Assembly: GCA_003797895.1 (NCBI GenBank)
Contig: RKQB01000002.1
Location: 1-64,000, forward strand
DNA: 64,000 nt
Direction of reading: 5' to 3'
From: Cyclobacteriaceae bacterium YHN15
GTDB taxonomy: Bacteria > Bacteroidota > Bacteroidia > Cytophagales > Cyclobacteriaceae
This document shows positions 27,149 to 36,522 of the stretch, piece by piece; position 1 is the stretch's first letter; each line of letters starts with the position of its first letter. The notes below the pieces were generated by a model. That model was not told the origin of the DNA. It saw only the letters and a program-made list of their open reading frames with translations, and searched no databases. Both the position numbers and the translations under genes were made by a program.

Positions 27149-27552
27149 AATAATATGTATATCCGCTATTCTGCCAATAACCAAAAAATTCGCAGTTTTG
27201 AAGGGCCGGATATTTGTTGATATTGGATATTAATAGATATTAGTTCGGAAATAAATCATTATCTACTCTGAATTTCCCTACTGGAAAGATTGCGGATAAT
27301 CATCTAGAATAATTTTTGACATGGAATTTAGTTCAAACTGGCAGGAATCAAAATGGGATACAAATTTTTTATGCAAAAAGAACTTTTACTTCCATTGACT
27401 GAGAATTAAACTTTGTTGTTGATAGAAATGATGGAAGAAATCTAACTAATTATGGATTTTCTGCTTGCATTCTTTGGCTAAAAAGGTGCAATGAGCTCAA
27501 TAATACCGATCTCATTTGGTTTAAATTTGAATGTATCTTATGATTTGTTCAC
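27149..27552. other. Intergenic region before the DUF1254 array
   Basis: About 400 A+T-rich bases without a gene. A TAAATTTG sequence near 27522-27529 fits the Bacteroidetes -7 consensus TAnnTTTG, but I see no TTG at the expected distance upstream, so the promoter call is weak. Nothing else stands out. Confidence 0.35.
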
Positions 27553-29019
27553 ATGAAATCCATTAAAATCTATTGGTTACCCTTTGTATTTTTGATTCTT
27601 TCCGCAATAAGTTTTTGTACTCCTAAGGAAAAAACCAATACTTCAGAAGAAAAACAGCCATTCCATACAGGGACCTTTGCGGAAATGGAGCAGCAAGTCA
27701 TGAAGCACCGCGCCATCGAGGCCATCATTTGGGGAATGCCCGCAGTGAATCTTGATCTCATGCATCAGGCTATGTTGAGAGAGACTTCGGCAAAAGACAA
27801 CCAGATGCTATATTGGTCACGTTTGCTCGATTGGAAGACCCAGACGCTCACGCCTAACACGGACGTAATCTATTTTACCCCTTTCTTTGACACAAAGCTT
27901 GTTGGTCCGGTCGTGCTGGAGATTCCGCCGGCCGATGACGGCGCCATCGTCGGTACGATCATGGATGCCTGGCAAATGCCTCTCGAGGATATCGGCCCGG
28001 CAGGTGCAGACCAAGGTAAGGGCGGAAAATATCTCATACTTCCGCCAAACTACAGTGAGCAGGTTCCCGAAGGATACATTGTATTACCATCACTTACCTA
28101 CAGAGGATATGCACTGATCCGGTCTATCCTACGGAGCGGAAGTGAGGCAGACCTGGCCAAGGCGATAGCCTATGGCATGAGAATGAAGATTTACCCCTTG
28201 TCCCAAGCGCAAAATCCCTCGCCGACGGCCTATGTGGATGCTGCCGGGATCCTTTACGATGCGACCATTCCATATGACATCGGCTTTTTTGAGTCCTTGG
28301 ATCGATTGGTCCAGTACGAGCCTTGGCTGGAGCGGGACCGCACCATGATCGACAAATTGCGTATGATCGGCATTGAAAAAGGAAAGCCGTTTGCACCGGA
28401 CGCAGAGCGCACCCAATTGCTCAATGAGGCAGCCGAGCAGGGTTTTACGTTTATTGATGGGATGTACAAGGAAGTGGTAAAAGCAGGTCCCTTTGCTAAG
28501 GGAAGCAGGTGGTCATTTCCCCAGTCAATTGCCATGGTGTTTAAGGCCTCCCAAGAGCAATTTGCAAACCCGGATCTCTATCCGGTGGATGCCCGGGGCC
28601 TTTTGTTCTCCTTTATCTTTTTTACACCCAAACGCATGGGCGAAGGTCAGTTCTACCTCATGGCACTCGTGGATAAGGAAGGCCAGCTTTTAGACGGTGG
28701 CAAAACATATAAGCTGAACGTTCCGGCAAATGCTCCAGTCCGGCAATACTGGTCGGCTACACTGTACGACCTGAGAACACACGCCCTCATCCGCGAGATG
28801 TCTCACGCGGGGCGTTCCTCCCAGAGTCCCGGTCTGCAGGTGAATGACGATGGCTCGGTGGATCTGTACTTCGGCCCCAAAGCACCTGAGGGAAAAGAGT
28901 CCAACTGGACCCCCACTGATCCCAATAGGCAATTTGAGATCCTGTTCCGTTTTTACGGCCCGCTTCCTTCGCTCTTCGATAAGACCTGGGTGTTACCGGA
29001 CATTGAACCTGTGAATTGA
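27553..29019 (+). CDS. DUF1254/DUF1214 lipoprotein
   Basis: A 488-residue protein with a leader ending in a lipobox-like stretch (LILSAISFC, Cys about 22). DUF1254 covers about residues 50-190 (IIWGMPAVNLDLMHQAM, LTPNTDVIYFTPFFDTK, GPVVLEIPPA); DUF1214 covers about 360-485 (YWSATLYDLRTHALI, GSVDLYFGPKAPEGKESNW, FRFYGPLPSLFDKTW). The pair of domains is common in bacteria, mostly in exported proteins; the activity is not established to my knowledge. First of three tandem relatives that differ widely in sequence. The coding DNA becomes richer in G+C after the leader. Confidence 0.85.
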   Translation: MKSIKIYWLPFVFLILSAISFCTPKEKTNTSEEKQPFHTGTFAEMEQQVMKHRAIEAIIWGMPAVNLDLMHQAMLRETSAKDNQMLYWSRLLDWKTQTLTPNTDVIYFTPFFDTKLVGPVVLEIPPADDGAIVGTIMDAWQMPLEDIGPAGADQGKGGKYLILPPNYSEQVPEGYIVLPSLTYRGYALIRSILRSGSEADLAKAIAYGMRMKIYPLSQAQNPSPTAYVDAAGILYDATIPYDIGFFESLDRLVQYEPWLERDRTMIDKLRMIGIEKGKPFAPDAERTQLLNEAAEQGFTFIDGMYKEVVKAGPFAKGSRWSFPQSIAMVFKASQEQFANPDLYPVDARGLLFSFIFFTPKRMGEGQFYLMALVDKEGQLLDGGKTYKLNVPANAPVRQYWSATLYDLRTHALIREMSHAGRSSQSPGLQVNDDGSVDLYFGPKAPEGKESNWTPTDPNRQFEILFRFYGPLPSLFDKTWVLPDIEPVN

Positions 29020-29077
29020 GGATTTCCCAAAAAATAAACTTATGGCATTTAATCATTATCAATTAAAATTTACCAAA

Positions 29078-30604
29078 ATGAAAACCTACAAATTTCTTTC
29101 CTTGTCCATTATGGCAATGCTTGTCTTTACCATTGCCAATAATACTTTTGCACAAAGAAAATCGCGTTCAGCACAAAGCAGTTCTGTCCCATTAGAAAAC
29201 GCCACATTGGTAGGTGACGAAAAAATCACAACACCTTACGGTGTAATGGAGCTGCAACATAATTACCTCACAGACGAGAGTTCGCAAAAACTCTTTGATG
29301 CGATGGATTTACAAAGGGCGTCCCAGGCTTACATGTGGTCAACACCCTTAGTAAGCTTTGTTACCTTTCGTGAGGAGCAGAACAAGCACTACGGGCCCAA
29401 TGGCCGGGGCACGTTCGCTGTGTATGTGAGTTTCCGGGAGAAGCAGGGCATCGTAACCGGCAACCTGACCACACCCTACTTTATGTCCTTCGATAACCTG
29501 TCCAACGGGCCGCTCTATATTGAATACCCGGCCGGCAAGACTGCGGGAGCGGTTCTTGATTTCTGGCAACGCCCAGTATGCGACCTGGGCCTCACGGGAC
29601 CGGATCAGGCTCAGGGTGGAACATTTATCATTGTTGGCCCTGAGGATAACCCCCAAAAGTATGAGAAGAGGGGCGTTTATGTTTATCAATCGGCCACAAA
29701 TAATATCATGTGGGGCTTCCGCATAGTGGATACAGATCCTGCATTTAAAGGCAATTTCGTATCCGCGTTGAAGGTTTCTGCACTCGGAGGCAAACCAGTG
29801 CAGAATAAGCTGATCGAGGGTTTGGATAAAAAGTGGTCGGGCACGGCTTACCGGGGTATGGACTACTGGAAAGCCCTGCACAACGTTATTAACCAGGAAC
29901 CGGTGCGCGAGCAAGACAAAGCCTGGATGGCCATGATTGAGCCTCTTGGCATTGTAAAAGGAAAACCATTTAATCCGGATGCCCGGCAAACCAAGATACT
30001 ACTGGAAGGAGTCGCCCTAGGCGAACTGATGGCGCGGAATCTGGCAACGAATCCTCGTTTTATGGATACGTACTGGCCTGATCGCCAGTGGCATAATATG
30101 ATCGGTTTCACGATTCCTCAGATCACGTACACCAAGGTGGAACTTGACGAGCGCACGGCATGGTTTTACGATGCTATTACCAGCAGCGAAGGCATGGTAA
30201 ACCCTTATATCGGAAAAGGCCAGGTTTACCTGGCTGTTAAACGCGACAGCAAGGGCAACCTGTTTCGGGCCGATAAGACCTACCGCCTGAGGGTGCCCGC
30301 AGATGTCCCGACTGCCCAATTCTGGGCGGTGGATTTGTACAGCCAGGATACCAGACGTCACTACGAAAACGGACTGGAAACAGTTAAGTCGGTCGCAATT
30401 AACAGCCGGATGCCTGACATCAAGCGTAATGCAGACGGAACCGTAGATATTTACATTGGGGCCAAGGCACCAGAAGGATACGAAAGCAACTACATGAAGA
30501 CAGTGGGTACGGATGGTTGGTTTGTGATTTTCCGCTTGTACGCCCCCCTGGAGCCGTATTTTGACAAATCTTTCGTGCTGCCTGATTTTGAAATGTTGGA
30601 TTAA
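29078..30604 (+). CDS. DUF1254/DUF1214 exported protein
   Basis: About 508 residues from the ATG at 29078, which gives the signal peptide MKTYKFLSLSIMAMLVFTIA ending near TFAQ; an in-frame ATG at 29042 would add 12 odd residues. DUF1254 about 70-240 (DAMDLQRASQAYMWSTPLVS, GNLTTPYFMSFDNLSNGPLY, TGPDQAQGGTFIIVGP) and DUF1214 about 390-505 (AQFWAVDLYSQDTRRHYENG, FRLYAPLEPYFDKSFVLPDF). Its C-terminus closely matches the loose fragment at 32150-32324. It begins 58 bases after the first member, so the three probably form one transcript. Two rows counted by eye suggest more G+C than the flanking genes. Confidence 0.85.
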   Translation: MKTYKFLSLSIMAMLVFTIANNTFAQRKSRSAQSSSVPLENATLVGDEKITTPYGVMELQHNYLTDESSQKLFDAMDLQRASQAYMWSTPLVSFVTFREEQNKHYGPNGRGTFAVYVSFREKQGIVTGNLTTPYFMSFDNLSNGPLYIEYPAGKTAGAVLDFWQRPVCDLGLTGPDQAQGGTFIIVGPEDNPQKYEKRGVYVYQSATNNIMWGFRIVDTDPAFKGNFVSALKVSALGGKPVQNKLIEGLDKKWSGTAYRGMDYWKALHNVINQEPVREQDKAWMAMIEPLGIVKGKPFNPDARQTKILLEGVALGELMARNLATNPRFMDTYWPDRQWHNMIGFTIPQITYTKVELDERTAWFYDAITSSEGMVNPYIGKGQVYLAVKRDSKGNLFRADKTYRLRVPADVPTAQFWAVDLYSQDTRRHYENGLETVKSVAINSRMPDIKRNADGTVDIYIGAKAPEGYESNYMKTVGTDGWFVIFRLYAPLEPYFDKSFVLPDFEMLD

Positions 30605-30623
30605 CAGTCTAAAAATAAAACGA

Positions 30624-32147
30624 ATGAAAAAAGCAATGTTCTCTGCAGTTATGATTGGACTGTTAAACCAATCCTGTCAGCAAGAGGCTCCCAAAACTGC
30701 AGAAAAAGTAGCTCAACCTACCTATTCAGCTAATGTTCCTGAGTATATTACCACACCTGATGTGGTTGAAACCTCCCGGCTTGGGCGTTTGGATTTTTTC
30801 GATGGGATGCCTTCTGAAGAGACCGTTAGTAAGGTTTACGACCAGCTCGACTTCTCACGGGGCGTAGAGACCTTCCTGAATGGGTGTCCTGCGGCATCGA
30901 TCTACGCTTTCCTTCGAGGCATGAAAGAGGCAGGTATGGACACTTTCAGCATGGGCATTCATGAAGATCTTTTGGATGCGCGATCCCTGTGGTTGACCCC
31001 CAACACGACAGTTGTTTATTGCATCGCTGAGATCAATGTTAAGGACGGGCCAACCGTGATGGAAGTTCCACCTGGCGTACTAGGGCCTGTTGATGACGCA
31101 TACTTTCGCTGGGTAGTGGACGTGGGCTTTACGGGTCCCGACCGTGGTCAGGGTGGCAAGTATCTTTTCCTGCCACCGGATTACAAAGGTGAAATTCCGG
31201 AGGGGTACTTCGTAGCACGAACCAAGACATATCGTAATTGGCTGCTTATGCGTGCTTTCGTGATTGACGGGGACCTGAAGAAGACGGCTGCCCATATTAA
31301 GAACCATTGGCGGTTATATCCCCTGAAGGAAGCAAACAATCCGCGCCAACCGCATTTTGTTGACTTAAGTGGGAAGCAATACAATACTGTCCATGCCAAC
31401 GATTTCTCGTTTTATGAGGAGCTGAATGCCGTTGTCCAATACGAACCGGCAGATGCGTTCAATCCTGAGCACACCGGATTATGGGCTTCAGTGGGTATCA
31501 AGAAGGGGCAAGCTTTCTCTCCCGATGAGCGGATGAAGAAAATCTTAACCGAGGCTGCGGCTGTGGGAAATGCAACAGCCCGCGCACTGAGTTATCGGCC
31601 GAGGAGCCGTGCCCCATATTTCTATGATGACCGGCAATGGTACACGGCCTTTGTTGGAGGTAGTCATGAATTCATGGACAACGGAGAAATGATGCTCGAC
31701 TTTCGGACTTTTATGCACTATATGGCCACAGGCATTACCCCCGCAATGGCCCAATCAGCTGTAGGGCAAGGGTCAGCCTACGCCTTTACGCCCCACGATT
31801 CCAAAGGTAAATACCTTGATGGCGGCAAAACCTACAGCGTGACGTTGCCCGCTCCCATACCTGCCAAGGACTTTTGGTCCTTTGTAGTTTACTCCGGGCA
31901 ACACAGGGGTTTACTGGAGACGGACCAAAGGAGTGCCGGAATCGATAGCAAAAATCCGGATATAAAACCGAATGCTGATGGCTCATATACCGTTTACTTC
32001 GGCCCTAAACCGCCAACAGGCAAAGAGGGCAATTGGGTGCAGACCATGCCCGGCAAAAGCTGGTCGGTCCTGATAAGGCTTTATGGTCCGCTTGAACCAT
32101 GGTTCGACAAAACCTGGAAACCAGGAGACATCGAGCTGGTCGAGTAG
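30624..32147 (+). CDS. DUF1254/DUF1214 lipoprotein
   Basis: About 507 residues from the ATG at 30624; this start gives the lipoprotein leader MKKAMFSAVMIGLLNQSC with Cys18, while the longer frame to 30561 overlaps the preceding gene. DUF1254 about 60-230 (DFSRGVETFLNGCPAASIYA, LTPNTTVVYCIAEINVKDGP, TGPDRGQGGKYLFLPPDYKG) and DUF1214 about 385-505 (KDFWSFVVYSGQHRGLLETD, GSYTVYFGPKPPTGKEGNW, RLYGPLEPWFDKTW). It starts 19 bases after the previous stop. It is exported and probably anchored to the outer membrane; the reaction is unknown. Confidence 0.85.
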   Translation: MKKAMFSAVMIGLLNQSCQQEAPKTAEKVAQPTYSANVPEYITTPDVVETSRLGRLDFFDGMPSEETVSKVYDQLDFSRGVETFLNGCPAASIYAFLRGMKEAGMDTFSMGIHEDLLDARSLWLTPNTTVVYCIAEINVKDGPTVMEVPPGVLGPVDDAYFRWVVDVGFTGPDRGQGGKYLFLPPDYKGEIPEGYFVARTKTYRNWLLMRAFVIDGDLKKTAAHIKNHWRLYPLKEANNPRQPHFVDLSGKQYNTVHANDFSFYEELNAVVQYEPADAFNPEHTGLWASVGIKKGQAFSPDERMKKILTEAAAVGNATARALSYRPRSRAPYFYDDRQWYTAFVGGSHEFMDNGEMMLDFRTFMHYMATGITPAMAQSAVGQGSAYAFTPHDSKGKYLDGGKTYSVTLPAPIPAKDFWSFVVYSGQHRGLLETDQRSAGIDSKNPDIKPNADGSYTVYFGPKPPTGKEGNWVQTMPGKSWSVLIRLYGPLEPWFDKTWKPGDIELVE

Positions 32148-32149
32148 CT

Positions 32150-32324
32150 TTGGAGGCTGATCACAGACAGGCACATTAGATCCAAGGCATCAGAAGTGTA
32201 TGAAAGTAATTTCAGGAAAACGGTTGGTTACAACGGCTGGTTTGTGATCTTAAGGCTTTATGGACCGATGCAACCTTATTTTGACAAGACCTTTGTATTG
32301 CAGGATTTAGAAATGCCGTATTAA
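32150..32324 (+). pseudogene. C-terminal remnant of a fourth DUF1214 gene
   Basis: A frame without start reads SKASEVYESNFRKTVG, then NGWFVILRLYGPMQPYFDKT and FVLQDLEMPY before TAA. This is nearly the end of the protein at 29078 (KAPEGYESNYMKTVG... YFDKSFVLPDFEMLD). The rest of the gene is gone, so the array once had a fourth member. Confidence 0.8.
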
Positions 32325-32419
32325 GATTTATCACCCAGCCTGCTACTGCAGGGTGGGTGATTGTTTTTCCGTTTTTCAAATTAAAATTTAGCAATAGATT
32401 AATAAATAGTTTCTGTAAA

Positions 32420-34141
32420 ATGAAAAAGACTGCAAGAATCAATGCTTCTTTGAAATTTTTATTGACAACAGCTATTGTTGTTTCAACCATTTCGAATGTT
32501 GAAGCACAGGCTGTTCTGGAAAATTCTCCAAGGTTGATATTGCAGATCACAATTGACCAACTCAGAGGGGATATGCCCGCATCTATTTTGGATCAATGCA
32601 GACCGGGAGGATTCCGATATCTCTATGAAAACGGGATCATTTATGAAAATGCCCATCATCGGCATTCAAGTACTGAAACAGTAGTAGGACATGCTACCCT
32701 TGCCACAGGTGCTGATCCTGCAGATCATGGTTTGACCAGTAATATTTGGTTTGACAGAAAGTTGGGGAGGAAAGTTTATAATATTGAAGATGATCGTTAT
32801 GAACTTTTAAGCCATCATCAAGGCAAAATGGGTAACCTTCAAAAGGATCCAACTATCCAAGTAGCCAAGTCTGAAGGGAGGTCACCGGCAACTATTCTCA
32901 CTACCACATTTAGTGATGAACTAGCCCTCAGCACCAATGGGAAATCCAAAATTTTTGCAGTATCCGTAAAGGATAGGGGAGCAGTACCTATGGCCGGAAA
33001 GGCGGGGAAGGCATTTTGGTTTTCTACCAAAACCGGAGGATTTGTAAGTAGTAGTTATTACTATCAAGCTTTACCCTCTTGGGTGATTAAATGGAATCAA
33101 AAAGAACTTTCAAAGACTTATGCCAATACCCATTGGGAATTATTGAATGATCAATCCACTTACAGATTTGGTGAATATGATGATATGCCATGGGAAATCA
33201 ACTTTCCCGGTTTTGGAGTGGTCTTTCCGCATCCATACGGTTCTGCCGATAGTCCGCTATTTAACACACTTCTGACGCTTAGTCCCGCCGGTGATGAACT
33301 TACGAATTTATTTACCCAAGAGTTGATTCTACAGGAAGAACTCGGGCAGGATGATGTTACCGATTATCTTTCCATCAGTTTTTCTACCACCGACTATATA
33401 GGACATATATTCGGGGCCTCAAGCCTTGAAATTGAAGATAATCTATTGCGTGTAGACAAGATCTTATCCGAGCTTTTTGAATTTGTGGATAAGCACATAG
33501 GTTTGGATAAGACCCTGATCGTCTTTTCTTCCGACCATGGTACGCCCGAAGTACCTGCACGTCTGAATCAGTTTGGCGTTGAAGCTCAGTATTTTTATCC
33601 GGACAGTGTGGAAAAACAAAAAGTCATTGAAAGTGTCAAAGCTAAATTTGGATTAGGTTCAGAGTTGATCTCGGAGTTTAGTCACCCATACTTTTATCTG
33701 AATGAGCAAATTATCCGGGAAAAAGGTTTGGACATTCATGAAGTATCCCGTTCGATAGCTGCCGAACTGCCAAAAATCAAAGGTATAGCCTATGCCATAA
33801 CAAGTATTGACCTTTTGGAAGGGAAATTGCCTGATACGAAGTTAAATAGGCAAATTCTTAGGAATTTCCATCCCGAGCGTTCCGGAGATATCTACCTGGT
33901 ACTTGAACCCCATTGGTTTGTCAATGATTTTGATGGACTGACAGTAGCAAGTTCTCATGGTTCCCCATGGAACTATGATACTTTTGTACCGATTATTTTT
34001 GCCGGAAATGGGCTTGAACCAAAAAGTATCTTCAGGCCTGTAGAAACAGTAGATATTGCATTGACACTTTCCCAATATATCAGGATAAAAGCGCCATCCG
34101 GGGCGACCGGTTCTCCACTTATTGAAGTGCTTGAAAGATAG
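32420..34141 (+). CDS. Alkaline phosphatase/type I phosphodiesterase family enzyme
   Basis: About 573 residues from the ATG at 32420, which gives a signal peptide ending NVEAQ (residue 30). Metal and nucleophile motifs of the family: QITIDQLRGD (Asp46), then SSTETVVGHATLATG, in which Thr87 is the expected nucleophile by the T-x3-H-x2-L-x-TG spacing, DPADHGL just after it, STTDYIGHIFG in the middle and VFSSDHGTPEVP near the metal-binding end. It resembles PafA-type exported phosphatases of Bacteroidetes but could be a phosphodiesterase or pyrophosphatase. It lies between the DUF1254 array and two DUF2490 barrels in the same direction. Confidence 0.85.
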   Translation: MKKTARINASLKFLLTTAIVVSTISNVEAQAVLENSPRLILQITIDQLRGDMPASILDQCRPGGFRYLYENGIIYENAHHRHSSTETVVGHATLATGADPADHGLTSNIWFDRKLGRKVYNIEDDRYELLSHHQGKMGNLQKDPTIQVAKSEGRSPATILTTTFSDELALSTNGKSKIFAVSVKDRGAVPMAGKAGKAFWFSTKTGGFVSSSYYYQALPSWVIKWNQKELSKTYANTHWELLNDQSTYRFGEYDDMPWEINFPGFGVVFPHPYGSADSPLFNTLLTLSPAGDELTNLFTQELILQEELGQDDVTDYLSISFSTTDYIGHIFGASSLEIEDNLLRVDKILSELFEFVDKHIGLDKTLIVFSSDHGTPEVPARLNQFGVEAQYFYPDSVEKQKVIESVKAKFGLGSELISEFSHPYFYLNEQIIREKGLDIHEVSRSIAAELPKIKGIAYAITSIDLLEGKLPDTKLNRQILRNFHPERSGDIYLVLEPHWFVNDFDGLTVASSHGSPWNYDTFVPIIFAGNGLEPKSIFRPVETVDIALTLSQYIRIKAPSGATGSPLIEVLER

Positions 34142-34233
34142 TTATTTGAATTATCCGGATTTCTTTAGAAAATCCCAAAGCCACTCTGCCATCAAATTTG
34201 TATGTTTGCAGGGTTGGTTTTAAAAAAACAATG

Positions 34234-34986
34234 ATGCGTTTTATTAATATTTTGATTTTTTGTTTTGTATTTCATTACGGTTTTGCTCAGCAGGAATTTT
34301 CATTTAATGAAGAAGTATGGTGGGGAGTGATGACATCTGCTCAGATTTCCAATAGACTGGCTGTATGGAATGATGCCCATTTTGTCAACGAGCTGTTTTT
34401 TATCTATAGGACAGGTCTTACCTACCATCCAAAAAGAGACAATTTTGTCACTACTGTTGGTTATGGCTTTTTGAAATTAGGAACCCCGAACTCGGAAGGA
34501 AGCCTGGTCAGACCGGAACACCGACCCTGGATGCAGACCATTTACAGGGTACCTTCTACCAAAAAGCTGAGTACCAGCTTCAGGTTCAGGTATGATGCCC
34601 GCTTTATTCAAAATCTTGAAGCGGGAAATCTGGCGGATGGTTTTTCTTTCAATCACAGGTGGCGTTTTAACAATGCCCTGAGGTATGCCTGGGGAAATGT
34701 CATCAGCAAAAATACCCGGTTTACAACGACGATGCTCAATGAAGCATTGTTCCGGACAGGTCCAGGTCCCAATGGAGTCAGGCATGAGCATAGGACACAT
34801 TTTTTGGGACAGCTGGGTAAAGGGAATTTTGTTTACTCTCTGGGATATGTGATCAGGTATATCAATACCAGTCCCACCGTGGCCAGAATCAACCATGGTC
34901 CGGTGATCTGGGTGACCATTAACCTGAATTTCATGAAGAATAAACTTCCCACATTTGTGGAATATCCCAGTGATCATGTGGACTAA
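34234..34986 (+). CDS. DUF2490 outer-membrane barrel protein
   Basis: About 250 residues from the second of two adjacent ATGs (34231, 34234); a longer frame reaches 34198. The signal peptide MRFINILIFCFVFHYGFAQ is followed by QEFSFNEEVWWGVMTSAQIS and the barrel pattern of DUF2490 (RPEHRPWMQTIYRV, FRFRYDARF, FNHRWRFNNALRY). It is distant from the 10461 copy but close to the next gene in pattern. A predicted small outer-membrane channel or receptor of unknown role, probably in the transcript of the phosphatase. Confidence 0.75.
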   Translation: MRFINILIFCFVFHYGFAQQEFSFNEEVWWGVMTSAQISNRLAVWNDAHFVNELFFIYRTGLTYHPKRDNFVTTVGYGFLKLGTPNSEGSLVRPEHRPWMQTIYRVPSTKKLSTSFRFRYDARFIQNLEAGNLADGFSFNHRWRFNNALRYAWGNVISKNTRFTTTMLNEALFRTGPGPNGVRHEHRTHFLGQLGKGNFVYSLGYVIRYINTSPTVARINHGPVIWVTINLNFMKNKLPTFVEYPSDHVD

Positions 34987-35061
34987 TTATTTTCAGTATT
35001 TTTCAAATTTTGAGAACTAATCTATTTATTTTGCAGGTTCACATGGATGAACAATTGAAGT

Positions 35062-35817
35062 ATGCGTCTTTTACTTTTTTCGGTTTTATTTCTTCTCCAT
35101 TTTTCCGGTTTAGCCCAAAGGAATGTCCAGGTAAATAATGAAATCTGGTTTGGACTGATGACTTCAGGTCAGATTTCCCCCAGATGGTCTTTTTGGCTGG
35201 ATTCTCATCATGTTCCTGATTTGTTCTTTATTTTAAGAGGAGGTCTGACTTATCACACAGCCGACCAAAAATTTGCTGTAACGGGAGGTTATGCGGGTTT
35301 AAACCTGACCACACCCTTTTCGGATGGAGAACTGATAAGACCGGAACGCCGACCCTGGGGACAAATCGTCTATAGAATCCCTATTTCCGAGGAGTTTTCT
35401 GTGAGTTTAAGATACCGGCATGATATGCGATATAGGGCAAAATTCAATACTACGGAAATAATTGATGGCTTTTGGCTCAATCACCGCTTACGTTTCAATG
35501 CGAGTTTGAGGTACGATTGGAAAAACAGGCTAAGCCCGCATTTCAATTTTTCAACTACCTTATTCAATGAAACCTTATTGACTGTCGGGCCTGACCCGGT
35601 TGTCAATCCTTTTGAACACCGGATTTTTTTGTTATTCAGTTTTCAGAAAAAATCCATCACTTTCTCACCGGGTTACCATATTCGCTTTACCAGACCGGAA
35701 TACAATTCCAACAATTTGCTTATAAACCATGGTTTGTTTTTATGGATAAATATCAAATATCAATTCAAAAACTTCAGGAGGCATAGCTTAAACGAATTTC
35801 CGGGAGACCATATATAA
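35062..35817 (+). CDS. DUF2490 outer-membrane barrel protein
   Basis: A 251-residue sister of the preceding gene: signal peptide to about LAQ (residue 18), then NNEIWFGLMTSGQISPRWSF, RPERRPWGQIVYRI, LRYRHDMRY and LNHRLRFNASLRYDW. It ends with FPGDHI, as the previous one ends with YPSDHVD. The two are a tandem duplication that has diverged a good deal. This is the last gene of the accessory block and is closed by a symmetrical terminator. Confidence 0.75.
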   Translation: MRLLLFSVLFLLHFSGLAQRNVQVNNEIWFGLMTSGQISPRWSFWLDSHHVPDLFFILRGGLTYHTADQKFAVTGGYAGLNLTTPFSDGELIRPERRPWGQIVYRIPISEEFSVSLRYRHDMRYRAKFNTTEIIDGFWLNHRLRFNASLRYDWKNRLSPHFNFSTTLFNETLLTVGPDPVVNPFEHRIFLLFSFQKKSITFSPGYHIRFTRPEYNSNNLLINHGLFLWINIKYQFKNFRRHSLNEFPGDHI

Positions 35818-35849
35818 AAAATGCCGGAAGACTATTCCGGCATTTTTTT
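35816..35849. terminator. Bidirectional terminator
   Basis: A-run, then ATGCCGGAA, loop GACTA, TTCCGGCAT and T-run, placed between convergent genes ending at 35817 and 35872. It can serve both strands. Confidence 0.85.
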
Positions 35850-35871
35850 CAAAACCAATTTTTGGAAAAGA

Positions 35872-36522
35872 TCAGTTCTGATTTCTGATCACACCTTCTT
35901 CCAACATTCTTTCCAAAACCACTTCTGCGAATTCAGAGGAAAATTTTTCCATGCTGGCAGGATTCAATGTTTTGGACTGTGCAGACCAGACGAGTAATTC
36001 CGATTTAGTATCGTAAATATTAATTTCGATGAAATATTTACGGTCATTCACAATGTGGCCAGGAGTCATCATCATCCCATGATTCATCCCCCAAAATCCT
36101 CCGAAATTGGCGCCCATTCCCCAACCTCCGGGTCCCATCATGGGCCCTCCCATCATCATGGCTCCCGGTATGTACCTTTGTTCATTTTGGACATCAATTA
36201 AAGTGACCGTCATGATGGCATCTTTTTGGCTTCTGTAAACCACATTCATCATAGAATTTTTGTCGAGATCCGTACTCATCCAAAAATTGGGCTGAATGGT
36301 GGAATTACTGGTTGTGGAAGAAATTCCCAAACGAGTCAGTTTACCTTGAATGTCATCTTCCATGATCTGTCTTTTTGTTATGTCTCCGATCACTACGGCA
36401 ACATAGAGGTTATTATAGCCATAATTGCTTTTTTCGGCGCTTGTCCAGGAGCGGGTTATTTTGGTGGCTGGAGAGCACGCAGAAACAATTAAAATGATGG
36501 CATAGAGTAGGTGTTTTTTCAT
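35872..36522 (-). CDS. Lipoprotein with Met/Gly/His-rich insert
   Basis: A 216-residue protein with lipoprotein leader MKKHLLYAIILIVSAC (Cys16). The order is a DUF4136-like opening (TRSWTSAEKSNYGYNN), an insert at about 121-156 rich in Met, Gly and Pro with some His (beginning MMMGGPMMGPGGWGMG), then a beta-rich end (YFIEINIYDTKSELLVWSAQ). Met-rich inserts often bind copper(I) or silver in exported proteins, but here that is only a possibility. It has no operon partner and points toward the accessory block across the terminator. Confidence 0.65.
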   Translation of the reverse strand: MKKHLLYAIILIVSACSPATKITRSWTSAEKSNYGYNNLYVAVVIGDITKRQIMEDDIQGKLTRLGISSTTSNSTIQPNFWMSTDLDKNSMMNVVYRSQKDAIMTVTLIDVQNEQRYIPGAMMMGGPMMGPGGWGMGANFGGFWGMNHGMMMTPGHIVNDRKYFIEINIYDTKSELLVWSAQSKTLNPASMEKFSSEFAEVVLERMLEEGVIRNQN

